A DNA stretch of 21,048 bases from Streptomyces sclerotialus (GTDB lineage: Bacteria; Actinomycetota; Actinomycetes; Streptomycetales; Streptomycetaceae), in assembly GCA_000719105.1 (NCBI GenBank), contig JODX01000039.1, positions 1 to 21,048 of the forward strand, in the 5' to 3' direction. The notes below the pieces were generated by a model. It did no database searches. It had not been told where the DNA came from and was given only the letters and a program-made list of their open reading frames with translations. Of this stretch, positions 1 through 7,640 are shown piece after piece. Both the position numbers and the translations under genes were made by a program. Each line of letters begins with the position of its first letter. Positions within the stretch are counted from its first letter, which is position 1.

Positions 1-2
1 GT

Positions 3-467
3 GCGGCAGGCCGCCGTCCCGGTCGGCAAGCTGGAGCCGTCGCGCGGGAAGCGCACGAAGCCGGCCGGCCGCGAAGGCTCCTCGCCCGTACCGCCCTCAA
101 GAAGACCGCCCGGCGGGACGGGGAGGCCGCCCTGATCGACGGCATCCCCATCCCACCCACCCGGCGCCGTACCGGAGAGCGAACCGGCCGAACTGCGGAC
201 TGCTCCGGCGGGCATCGCCGCCATGGCCTGTGCGTCCTCCCGCCGGCCGACGAGCGGGGCCGTCCGGTGTGCTTCTCGGCCGTCCGGCCCGGCCGCAGCC
301 ACGGCGTCACCGCTGCCCGTCGCGACCGCATCCCGGCCCACCCGCGTGCCGCCCGCCTCCGTGCCCCAGCCGACCCGGGCGTCCTCGGCCCGGACGACGA
401 GCGGGCCCGCGCCGCCGACCCTGTGTCGCGCGCTGCCCGTCCTGATGGGCATCGAGGTGGCCGCTGC
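3..467 (+). pseudogene. IS5-family-like transposase remnant (DDE_Tnp_4 type)
   Basis: Translation in the frame starting at position 3 gives an interrupted DDE transposase. It contains ALIDGIPIPPTRRRTGE, then HRRHGLCVL, then a block with PGRSHGVTAARRD around 290-330. These resemble the first catalytic Asp region (LIDGT-IPTQRRTG) and the PGRTHD-TAAR block of actinobacterial IS5-like transposases. Near 418-465 the similarity moves to another frame (PTLCRALPVLMGIEV, like the usual C-terminal ALLRALLVLTN-EV). The HLKNW-type segment expected in between is missing. An internal deletion and a frame change therefore make this a dead copy. The 5' end may lie outside the window. The family call rests on motif memory, not alignment. 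Confidence 0.6.
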
Positions 468-480
468 CGAAACCTGTTCT

Positions 481-1103
481 CTACCGCAGGCACCCCACGA
501 TCAGGACGCCCCCGTAGCAGCGTCACCGGGCCGGGATCGGCTCGTGACGTTGACCGGGTTACCGTCGGGGCTTTGACGCCCGCGACCAGCATGAGCGCCC
601 CGATACGCAGTCGCCCCCTGACCGGCCACGTCAAGACGGCGGAGCTTCTGTGAACCAGGCCGCCACCTGACGTCCCGTCGGTAGAGAGGCGGACGTGGCG
701 TCGTTGCGAACCGGGGAAAGTTGCGAGCCTGACGTGCGCCGTCTGCGCGTGTCCCCCACCACGCGCTTGGTAGGCCACCTCCGCCTGGCGTCGCCCTGGC
801 CGTCGTACTCCGGGATCGCGCACCGCCGGGGAGGGGCGCTGGGCGGATCGCCACACCCACGAGGCGCGCCCCGCGGACGATCGTCGGCAGCCGCGCCTTT
901 CACCGGCGGCCCCTCCACGGCTGCCGGGCCGGCGCACGCATGTATGACAACGGCGCCGCCGCGGCGTTCCGTCACACGCCGGTGCGCAGGGGGCCTCAGC
1001 GGTTCGTGATCAGTTCCGCGCGCTCAGGCCCTACGCAAGAAGGGCCGGTGCGTCCCATGAGTCACGTGAAGTCGCTCGCAGTCGTCCCGGAGTCTCGTGC
1101 CGA
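481..1103. other. Stretch without a recognisable gene
   Basis: Open frames exist on both strands, but they are rich in Arg, Pro and Ala and show no recognisable domain, ribosome binding site or sustained third-position bias. No tRNA, IS end or CRISPR repeat was seen. It is probably decayed DNA next to the transposase remnant. Confidence 0.5.
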
Positions 1104-1553
1104 TCAGCGGGCGTTGATCGAACCCAACTGCTCGTCGAGCACCCCTGGATCGCAGCAGACACGTACCCGGGCGACGCGATCGTCGCGGACCTCGTACAAG
1201 GCCATGCAGTCGAGGTCCATGTGACCACCGATCTTCGTACGACCGAACGCCGGCATCGGCTCGACCAGTATGCCGTTCAGCCGCAGGTGCACCATGCAGT
1301 GGGCACTGTCGTAGGCGAAGAACGGGCCGGCGAGGATGCTGAAGGTCAGGTCGGGGATCGCCTGCCAGATGACGGTGAAGAGCCCGGTGACCGCATCGGC
1401 GCCCCGCACGTCCGCACGGCGCAGCGCATCGTCGTCGAAGACGACATCGGGCGAGAGGACGTCCGCGAACCCGTCAGGGTCGCGACGGTTGAGTACCGCG
1501 TAGTAGCGCTCGAATGCCCGGACCGTGGCCAAGGCCGTGCCGCTGTCAGTCAT
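1104..1553 (-). CDS. SnoaL-like / NTF2-fold protein (149 aa)
   Basis: A small single-domain protein. FERYYAVLNRRDPDGFADVLSPDVVFDD near the N-terminus, followed by a G-x-D-A-V segment and a C-terminal antiparallel-strand pattern (VHLRLNG, MDLDCMALYEVRDDRVARVRV), is typical of the SnoaL-like / NTF2 superfamily. Members are small hydrolases, isomerases, cyclases or ligand-binding proteins, so the reaction cannot be read from sequence. The ATG at 1553 is preferred over an upstream in-frame start at 1658 because GAAGGA lies 6 bases ahead of it and homology-like sequence begins there. A conserved operator-like dyad lies about 340 bases upstream (1894-1907), which may link the gene to the oxygenase and beta-oxidation genes. 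The gene is probably cytosolic. Family call good, function unknown. Confidence 0.75.
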   Translation of the reverse strand: MTDSGTALATVRAFERYYAVLNRRDPDGFADVLSPDVVFDDDALRRADVRGADAVTGLFTVIWQAIPDLTFSILAGPFFAYDSAHCMVHLRLNGILVEPMPAFGRTKIGGHMDLDCMALYEVRDDRVARVRVCCDPGVLDEQLGSINAR

Positions 1554-2028
1554 GTTTGTTCCTTCGCTCGGATGAGATGTGTCAGCTCTCGCGATCGGTC
1601 GACCACCGCGGCTCGAACATGCGACGGCGGGCCGGCATGGAGTGTTCGCTTGCCTCATGGTCGCGACTTCGTCGGGGACACCGGGCCTCGCCGACTCCGC
1701 CAGGGCTGCCCTGGGCAGTCAACGCGCGGTGCGCCCGCCGATCGCGTCGGCGCATTCGTCCGGAGGCCGCCGAGCAGGACCCGCGGCCCTCGCTGCCTAT
1801 GAACACCACTTCATGCGGGACAACGCGTGAACGCATACTCGATCTGCGCGACGAAGGCGGCAGTATCTCCGGGCCGCATCTCGCCGATCACCCTTAGCGA
1901 TCGCTCGATATGACGCATCATGCCTTCCCGTTCCCCGCACCCGCAAGCCGCGTGTCCGAGAGCACGTCCTGCCGGCCGGCCGTCATCGGGCACGGCTGCG
2001 TGGCCGGTCATGACGTGCCGGACACCGG
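1554..2028. other. Gap between the SnoaL-like and LysR genes
   Basis: No gene could be supported. Short frames occur on both strands; the minus-strand frame 1811-2032 ends EMRPGDTAAFVAQIEYAFTRCPA but matches no family I know. The one clear structure is the dyad at 1894-1907. The gap is long for a 5' leader, so a lost small gene is possible. Confidence 0.45.
1894..1907. promoter_or_regulatory. Putative TetR-type operator, site D
   Basis: TTAGCG-AT-CGCTCG. It shares TTAGCG-N2-CGCTC exactly with three other intergenic sites in this window. No strong promoter boxes were seen beside it, so its target is uncertain. The nearest downstream gene is the SnoaL-like gene on the minus strand. Confidence 0.55.
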
Positions 2029-2964
2029 TCACCTCCGACGCCGGACATCCGTCCGATGGCTCAGCAAGTCCTGACCACGAGACACGCAGAGCTCACGGAA
2101 CGCCTGCGCGCGTCGCGTCAGCCGGATCCCTCGCCGACGGGCCAGGACGATTGTCAAAGGGGGCAGGGGGTCTGCAATCGGCACCGCGACGACGCCGGAA
2201 CCCCAGTGTGGAGGCGTCCCGCCGAGCGGCTGGCTGAGAATCGTGTAGCCGCGGCCGGCTTGGACCAGCGCTCGGATCAGGTCGAAGTTGGCCAGCTCCA
2301 GTTGCGGTGACACATGGACGCCGGACAGCCGGAAGGTCTGGGTGAGTGATCGAGCAGGCGGCGTTGCGACCGCGATCAGAGGCGTGTCGTCGAGATCGTC
2401 GAGGCGTACGTCCTGTTGAGTCGCCAGCGGATGGTCCACGGGCAGCAGGACATGCGCCACCGAAGCGGCCACCTCGTCGAAGACCAGCTCATCCAGAAGT
2501 TCGAAGTCGTAGATAAGAGCCAGTTCGAGTTCACCACTGACGAGGCTCGCCATGAGAACGTCCTGGGCATCCGCGTGAATGTCCAACCGGACGTCGGGAT
2601 GCGCGGCAGCGAACTCGACGACGAGCGGCGTCAGTACGGCCGGGGCCATCGCGTTGAAGCACCCTACCGCCAGCCTGCCGGTCAACGAATCCTGCAAGGC
2701 CCCCGCAAGCGAGCCGAGGTCGTCGGCGTCCTGCAGGAGCCGCCGAACCTGAGGGAGGAACGCGCGACCGCTCGGCGTCAGCTCGAGCCCACGGCCGCGC
2801 CGTCGCACGAAGAGCTGGGCACCCACCGCGTTCTCGAGATCCGCCAGCGCGGCCGACATCGCGGACTGCGTGATGAAGAACCGCTCCGCCGCGCCGGAGA
2901 TGGTGCCGGTCTCCGCCGCCCCCACGAAGTAGACGAGCTGGCGGAGCGTGTAGCGCGGCATCAT
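2029..2964 (-). CDS. LysR-family transcriptional regulator (311 aa)
   Basis: The N-terminal winged helix-turn-helix (about residues 5-64) carries the family pattern LRQLVYFVGAAETGTISGAA, then TQSAMSAALADLE, GAQLFVRR and LTPSGRAFLP. A substrate-binding domain follows (about 92-300), with GRLAVGCF at its start and ELELALIYDF in the first subdomain. The length is normal for the family. LysR proteins usually bind the intergenic region shared with the gene they control, using a small metabolite as co-inducer. Here the gene is divergent from the MpaB-like oxygenase, with about 126 bases between starts, so that pair is the likely target. The ATG at 2964 has a strong AGGAGG 5-6 bases upstream; the adjacent ATG at 2961 is the alternative. 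TATAAG about 25-30 bases upstream is a candidate -10. Confidence 0.93.
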   Translation of the reverse strand: MMPRYTLRQLVYFVGAAETGTISGAAERFFITQSAMSAALADLENAVGAQLFVRRRGRGLELTPSGRAFLPQVRRLLQDADDLGSLAGALQDSLTGRLAVGCFNAMAPAVLTPLVVEFAAAHPDVRLDIHADAQDVLMASLVSGELELALIYDFELLDELVFDEVAASVAHVLLPVDHPLATQQDVRLDDLDDTPLIAVATPPARSLTQTFRLSGVHVSPQLELANFDLIRALVQAGRGYTILSQPLGGTPPHWGSGVVAVPIADPLPPLTIVLARRRGIRLTRRAQAFRELCVSRGQDLLSHRTDVRRRR

Positions 2965-2996
2965 TTCTGCCTCCTCAGAAAAACCGAGACCTTATA

Positions 2997-3014
2997 CCAA
3001 AAAAAGCTGCTTGG
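2997..3014. promoter_or_regulatory. Candidate LysR-binding dyad in the divergent promoter
   Basis: CCAA-N10-TTGG lies between the divergent LysR and oxygenase genes, just outside the TetR-type site at 3021. Its spacing resembles LysR T-N11-A boxes. The 4-bp arms are short, so this is only a candidate. Confidence 0.3.
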
Positions 3015-3020
3015 CACGAC

Positions 3021-3034
3021 TTAGCGAGCGCTCC
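3021..3034. promoter_or_regulatory. Putative TetR-type operator, site A (oxygenase promoter)
   Basis: TTAGCG-AG-CGCTCC, about 57-70 bases upstream of the oxygenase start. It sits between a possible -35 (TTGGCA, 3011-3016) and a weak -10 (CACACT, 3034-3039), which would suit repression. The left half-site and CGCTC match the other three sites exactly. Confidence 0.6.
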
Positions 3035-3090
3035 ACACTGATGAAGCGGAGGCGATGTGACGCCTGTCATAAGAGCAAGAGGTGAGACAA

Positions 3091-4056
3091 GTGGCCAAGG
3101 AGATCACTGAAACGACGGGACGCGGAGCGCACGCGGACAGCCGGCGTCGAGGGTGGGTGCGACGAGAGATCGCGCGGCTCGACCCCGAGGTCGACTACGA
3201 GCGCATCGTGCACCTGATGGCTGAATGGGAGCTCAACGAGTTCTCGATGAACCTCGGTTACTCGGTCCAGTTCCACCACGTCCCGCTCCCGGTGCCCGGC
3301 ACCGACGTGCTCGTCGGGACGGGCAAGGTGATCGACCGGCCCCAGACCCGGTTCTTCGACTCCATCGAGTTCGCGACCGCCTTCATGCTCAAGGGCCCCT
3401 CTCACCCGGACGTGCAGCGGGCCATCGAGCGGCTGAACAGCATCCATGCCGGCGTGGCCAAGAAGTTCCCCGCCTCGTTCGAGAAGGACGACGACTGGAT
3501 CTACACCTTCTGCTTCCTCATCATCCAGAACGACCGCATGCGCGATCTGGTCGGCGCGCCTCGTCAGAGCCGGAACAGGCAGATCGCCCTCCACCACCTC
3601 TGGCGGGACATCGCCGCGCAGATGCGTGGACCGAACGGGCCGTTCACGAACTTCCCGGCGACCTACGAGGATGCAGAAGCGTTCGCCGTCGAGTTCGAGT
3701 CGCGTGACTGGGCCCCGACGCCCAAGGGGCGAATCGTGTCGGACGCCATCATCGCCCAGTTCAACGACAAATACTTCCCTCGTGTGCTGCACCCGGTCGG
3801 CCGGGCCATCGTGCTCGCTTTCGTCAACGAGCGGGTGCGCACGCGGCACGGCATACCCAAGGTGAATCCGCTGCTGCTCGGCATCGTCCGGCGTGCGTTC
3901 AGGCTGATCTTCGCCCTCCAGGACCGCGCGCCCGAGCGGAAGACACCGTTCTCCGATGATCTCGTGACGCCGGAGTTCAAGGAGCGACGCGCAGCAGCGC
4001 GCAAGCAGGAGCGTACGGCGAAGACGCCGGCGCACCAGAACGGCGGGGCGAAGTGA
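3091..4056 (+). CDS. MpaB / rubber-oxygenase-family protein (DUF2236, 321 aa)
   Basis: Likely a haem-type oxygenase of the MpaB/Lcp superfamily. The order of features fits the bacterial DUF2236 'oxygenase MpaB family' proteins: an N-terminal basic segment, LDPEVDYERIVHLMAEWE (about residues 30-47), a region ending in T-G-K-V-x-D-R-P-x-x-R-x-x-D (about 77-90), the RLNSIHAG helix with a conserved His near residue 119, a WIYTFCFLII segment, LHHLWRDIAAQM, and FPATYEDAEAF near 188-198. Fungal MpaB cleaves a farnesyl-chain double bond and Lcp cleaves polyisoprene; the substrate here is unknown. The GTG at 3091 is preferred over 3082 because AGGTGA ends 5 bases before it and the 3082 GTG lies inside that ribosome site. 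The stop overlaps the aldehyde dehydrogenase start by 4 bases, which suggests coupled translation and immediate oxidation of an aldehyde product. No signal peptide is evident. Confidence 0.8.
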   Translation: MAKEITETTGRGAHADSRRRGWVRREIARLDPEVDYERIVHLMAEWELNEFSMNLGYSVQFHHVPLPVPGTDVLVGTGKVIDRPQTRFFDSIEFATAFMLKGPSHPDVQRAIERLNSIHAGVAKKFPASFEKDDDWIYTFCFLIIQNDRMRDLVGAPRQSRNRQIALHHLWRDIAAQMRGPNGPFTNFPATYEDAEAFAVEFESRDWAPTPKGRIVSDAIIAQFNDKYFPRVLHPVGRAIVLAFVNERVRTRHGIPKVNPLLLGIVRRAFRLIFALQDRAPERKTPFSDDLVTPEFKERRAAARKQERTAKTPAHQNGGAK

Positions 4057-5546
4057 CTGACGTGATGACCGAGGCGGAAACCAAGTCCGGCATCCTGCGT
4101 GACGCGGATGTCTGGAGCGGAGGCATCAACATCGCCGGCTGGCGGCGGGGCGGCGCCGGGGAAAGGTCCGTGGTCGAACCCGCGACCGGTGCGGTGCTGG
4201 GTATGGTCGGCCTGGCGAGCGTGGAAGACGTCGACCGCGCGGCCGCACGCGCCGTCGAGGCGCAGAAGGAGTGGGCGGCGCGGAAGCCGGAGGATCGCGC
4301 TGCGGTCCTGCGTCGTGCCGGGCAGCTGTGGGAGGAACACGCGGGCGAGGTCGGCGACTGGATCGTGCGGGAGGCCGGTTCGGTCCCCGCGAAGGCCGGT
4401 CTCGAGGTGCACACCGCCGCGGCGGAGTGCTTCGAAGGAGCGGCGCTGTCGACGGCCCCGGCGGGAGAGGTGCTCGCGACGAATGAGGAGCGCTGGTCCT
4501 TCGCCCGGCGTCGACCGGTCGGCGTCGTGTCGGTGATCGCACCGTTCAACTTCCCGTTGATTCTCGCGATCCGCGCCGTGGCGCCGGCGCTGGCTCTCGG
4601 GAACGCCGTGCTGCTCAAGCCGGATCCGCGAACCGCTGTCAGCGGCGGCGTCAGCATCATGCGGATCTTCGAGGATGCGGGACTGCCTCAAGGGCTGCTG
4701 TCGCTCCTGCCCGGCGGTGCGGACGTGGGCGCCGCGCTGGTCGAGCACCCTGCGGTGCGCGTCATCGCGTTCACTGGCTCCACCAGGGCCGGCAGGATCA
4801 TCGGCGAGACCGCCGGCCGGCTGCTCAAGCGAGCTCACCTCGAGCTCGGCGGGAACAACGCCATGATCGTCCTTCCTGGTGTCGACCTCGCGGCCGCGGC
4901 CTCGGCCGCGGCGTTCGGCAGCTACCTGCACCAGGGGCAGATCTGTATGACCACTGGACGGCACCTGGTGCACACGGACGTGTACGACGCCTACGTCGAC
5001 GCACTCGCCGAGAAGGCGCGCAACCTGCCCGTCGGCGACCCGGCGCGCGAGGCGGTCGCACTGGGACCGATCATCGACACGCACGAGCGGGACCGTATCG
5101 ACACCGTCGTACGCAACGCAGTCGACGCGGGAGCGCGGCTCGTCGCCGGTGGACAGCCCGCCGGCGCCGGTTACCTGCCGACGGTGCTCGCCGACGTACA
5201 GCCCGACAACCCTGCCTGGCGACAGGAGATCTTCGGCCCGGTGGCGCCGGTGATGCGGTTCAGCACCGTCGACGAGGCGGTGGCACTGGCCAACGACTCG
5301 GACTACGGCCTGTCGGCGTCCATCCTCGGCGACGTCGGTATGGCCATGCAGATCGCCGACCGCCTTGAGTCCGGCAAGGTCCACGTCAACGAGCAGACCG
5401 TCTCCGACGAGGCCTACGCGCCCTTCGGCGGTGTGAAGGACTCCGGCAACGGTGGACGTGTCGGAGGAGCGACGGCCAACCTCGACGCCTTCACCGAGAC
5501 GCAGTGGGTGACCCTGCGGTCCAGCATCGCTCCGTACCCCTTCTGA
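4053..5546 (+). CDS. NAD-dependent aldehyde dehydrogenase, benzaldehyde dehydrogenase (XylC)-like (497 aa)
   Basis: Oxidises an aldehyde to a carboxylic acid with NAD(P)+. The full ALDH catalytic set is present: Asn166 in APFNFP, Lys189 in LLKPDP, the GSTRAG cofactor turn near 242-247, general-base Glu264 in HLELGGNN, nucleophile Cys298 in GQICMTTGR, and Glu392 in EIFGPV. The N-terminal lead (VVEPATGAVLG), LKPD-x-x-TAVSGG, LHQGQICM-x-GRHLVH and the ending in YPF closely recall XylC-type benzaldehyde dehydrogenases, so an aromatic, allylic or terpenoid aldehyde is plausible. The GTG start at 4053 overlaps the oxygenase stop (GTGA); an ATG at 4065 is an alternative. The gene is very likely co-translated with the oxygenase and shares its promoter. 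Enzyme class is secure, substrate inferred. Confidence 0.93.
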   Translation: MTDVMTEAETKSGILRDADVWSGGINIAGWRRGGAGERSVVEPATGAVLGMVGLASVEDVDRAAARAVEAQKEWAARKPEDRAAVLRRAGQLWEEHAGEVGDWIVREAGSVPAKAGLEVHTAAAECFEGAALSTAPAGEVLATNEERWSFARRRPVGVVSVIAPFNFPLILAIRAVAPALALGNAVLLKPDPRTAVSGGVSIMRIFEDAGLPQGLLSLLPGGADVGAALVEHPAVRVIAFTGSTRAGRIIGETAGRLLKRAHLELGGNNAMIVLPGVDLAAAASAAAFGSYLHQGQICMTTGRHLVHTDVYDAYVDALAEKARNLPVGDPAREAVALGPIIDTHERDRIDTVVRNAVDAGARLVAGGQPAGAGYLPTVLADVQPDNPAWRQEIFGPVAPVMRFSTVDEAVALANDSDYGLSASILGDVGMAMQIADRLESGKVHVNEQTVSDEAYAPFGGVKDSGNGGRVGGATANLDAFTETQWVTLRSSIAPYPF

Positions 5547-6029
5547 CCCCGCGACGACCTGTGGTCCCCGCAGCCGCGGGCGTACCTGCCGCAGCCCGGC
5601 GGTGCCGAGGGAGCCAGAACGTCGGGATCACGACGACGGCGCGTTGGAAGGGCTCGCGGGGCCACGGCAACGGGCACGGCGGGTCTGTCGAGAGGGGTAC
5701 CGGGGCGGTCGGTCGCGACGACGTCGCCGCCTTCGCACCGGGGCACTCGGCATGCAGTCGTCCTGCCCGGTGCTTCCTCCTCGCACCGGCCGGCAGTGGA
5801 TCCTGCCGGCCGGCCGCCGTCGGGAGACAGCCACGTGGTTCACCACGATCGGGCTTCCCTCGGCGGAGATGGTCCTGGCCGGCGGAAGCACGCCGTGGTG
5901 GTCATCGATCACGAGCGGGACCGCCTCGACGTACCGAACCAGCACACATGCAGTCGCTGCGTGAGCCATGCCCCACGGTGGTGGGCGATCACTGACGCGG
6001 CCACTCCCAGCAGACGAGGAACACACTGT
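5547..6029. other. Gap between the two aldehyde dehydrogenase genes
   Basis: Several overlapping frames occur on both strands, none with a recognised domain. The minus-strand stretch at about 5820-5950 (PLVIDDHHGVLPPARTISAEGS) looks protein-like but is not assignable. No strong terminator or TTAGCG dyad was seen. The 3' part must hold the leader and ribosome site of the second dehydrogenase. Confidence 0.45.
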
Positions 6030-7529
6030 ATGCAGCACTACACCATGCGCATCGGCGATCGGTGGGTCGACACGGATGAGCGCTACGACATCGTGAACCC
6101 CGCGACTGGGGAGGTCGTCGCCACACTGGCGAAGGGCCGGGCCGAGCACGTCGACGCGGCGGTCGACGCGGCCTGGCAGGCCTACCGCGAGAGTGGCTGG
6201 CGTGAGACGCCGATGGCCCGACGCGCCGAGATCATCGAGACGGTGGCCGCTCGGATGGCCGAGCGCGCCGGCGAACTCGGTGAACTGGCCGCCCGGGAGA
6301 ACGGGACCCCGATACGCATCGCGCAAGGACTGGCGGTCGGGCTCCCCATCGCCCACATGCAGTACTTCGCCCGCCTCGCCCGTAACTACCAGTGGGAGCA
6401 ACCGGTCGAGGCCGTCGGGACGATGACGGGGACGATCCGCAGGGAACCGCTCGGGGTCGTGGGCGGCATCGTCCCGTGGAACTTCCCGCTGCTCCTCGCG
6501 GTGTGGAAGGCCGTCCCGGCGATCCTCACCGGCAACAGCGTCGTTCTCAAGATCGACGAGAAGACACCGAGCGGCACCACCGTCCTGGCCGAGCTGCTTC
6601 TCGAGGCCGGACTGCCCGACGGTGTTCTGAACATCGTCAGCGGGGACGGTGACGGGGTCGGCGAGCACCTTGCCGGACATCCGGAGGTCCGGAAGATCTC
6701 CTTCACCGGCTCCACCGCCACCGGCCGCAAGGTGATGGTCGCTGCGTCGGGAAACCTGAAGCAGCTCACGCTGGAGCTGGGCGGCAAGGGCGCGAACATC
6801 ATCCTCGACGACGCCGATCTGGATCTCGCGGTCGACGGCTCGCTGTGGGCGTTCCTCGTCCACGCCGGGCAGGCATGCGAGTCGGGCACCCGTCTGCTGG
6901 TCCCCGACTCCCTCCATGACGAGGTCGTCGGCCGGCTGGTGGCACGTGCTCGACAGCTGAAGGTCGGCGACCCGGTCGATCCCGGCACCGACATCGGCCC
7001 GGTCATCACCGCGCGCCAACGCGACACGATCATGGGTTACCTGGCCAAGGCCACCGGGGAAGGCGCGTCGGTCGCCTATCAGGCGGATCTCGACGAAGAG
7101 ACGTACGCTCGCGGCAACTGGGTGCCGCCGACCATCCTCACCGATGTCACGAACGACATGAGGATCGCGGCAGAAGAGGTCTTCGGGCCCGTCCTGTCCG
7201 TCATCCGCTATCACGACGACGCCGAGGCGGTCGCGATCGCCAACGACTCCGAGTACGGGCTCGTGAACGGCGTCTGGAGCACCGACCTCGACCGGGCGCG
7301 CAAGGTCGCCGAGCAGCTCGAGTCGGGCACAGTGTGGGTCAACGACTGGCACAACCTGAACGAGAAGCTGCCCTACGGCGGGTACAAGCAGAGCGGCTTC
7401 GGGCGGGAGCTCGGTCCGGACGCGCTCGACGAGTACACCCAGGAGAAGGCGATCACCTACGAAACGTCCGGCCGATCCGAGCGGGCGGGCTGGGCCCTGT
7501 TGTTCGGGGCGGACGCCGCCTCGTCCTGA
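6030..7529 (+). CDS. Aldehyde dehydrogenase (499 aa)
   Basis: A second, clearly different NAD(P)+-dependent aldehyde dehydrogenase. Catalytic residues are intact: Asn151 in VPWNFP, Lys174, FTGSTATG (225-232), Glu249 in LELGGKGAN, nucleophile Cys283 in GQACESGTR, and EEVFGPV followed by the C-terminal block LPYGGYKQSGFGRELG. Lys174 is followed by Ile in VVLKIDEKTP, where Pro is usual; the effect is unknown. The ATG at 6030 has GAGGA 9 bases upstream. An in-frame ATG lies at 6045, and the frame is open far upstream but without family-like sequence. It lies on the same strand as the oxygenase-dehydrogenase pair but 483 bases away, so it may have its own promoter. It may take a different aldehyde from the same pathway. 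Substrate not readable. Confidence 0.92.
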   Translation: MQHYTMRIGDRWVDTDERYDIVNPATGEVVATLAKGRAEHVDAAVDAAWQAYRESGWRETPMARRAEIIETVAARMAERAGELGELAARENGTPIRIAQGLAVGLPIAHMQYFARLARNYQWEQPVEAVGTMTGTIRREPLGVVGGIVPWNFPLLLAVWKAVPAILTGNSVVLKIDEKTPSGTTVLAELLLEAGLPDGVLNIVSGDGDGVGEHLAGHPEVRKISFTGSTATGRKVMVAASGNLKQLTLELGGKGANIILDDADLDLAVDGSLWAFLVHAGQACESGTRLLVPDSLHDEVVGRLVARARQLKVGDPVDPGTDIGPVITARQRDTIMGYLAKATGEGASVAYQADLDEETYARGNWVPPTILTDVTNDMRIAAEEVFGPVLSVIRYHDDAEAVAIANDSEYGLVNGVWSTDLDRARKVAEQLESGTVWVNDWHNLNEKLPYGGYKQSGFGRELGPDALDEYTQEKAITYETSGRSERAGWALLFGADAASS

Positions 7530-7557
7530 CCCGCTGTCGCGAGTCCCTTGGATCAAC

Positions 7558-7628
7558 ATCGCCCCGGGCACCGCATGGGTGACCGGGGCGATCGTGCTTC
7601 GTGATCCTGCTTCGGGCTCGCCGAGCCC
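7558..7628. terminator. Two hairpins between convergent genes, likely bidirectional terminator
   Basis: A perfect 10-bp stem (ATCGCCCCGG at 7558-7567 with CCGGGGCGAT at 7583-7592, 15-nt loop) is followed by GGGCTC/GAGCCC (7614-7619 with 7623-7628, 3-nt loop). Neither has a T-run, as is common in high-GC actinomycetes. They sit between the end of the + strand dehydrogenase and the end of the - strand operon. Confidence 0.55.
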
Positions 7629-7640
7629 CGTCAGGGGGCG

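Noticed and set aside
3663..5384. A 573-codon open frame on the minus strand over the oxygenase and aldehyde dehydrogenase genes
   Set aside because: It is a high-GC shadow antisense to two clear genes. Its translation has no domain and both real genes have intact catalytic motifs.
5820..5950. Protein-like minus-strand stretch between the two aldehyde dehydrogenases
   Set aside because: Both strands show high third-position GC here and I recognise no family, so coding cannot be supported.
5628..7571. A 647-codon minus-strand open frame over the second aldehyde dehydrogenase
   Set aside because: Its translation is low-complexity antisense text (many D, R, V, G) with no recognisable domain; the sense frame is a complete aldehyde dehydrogenase.
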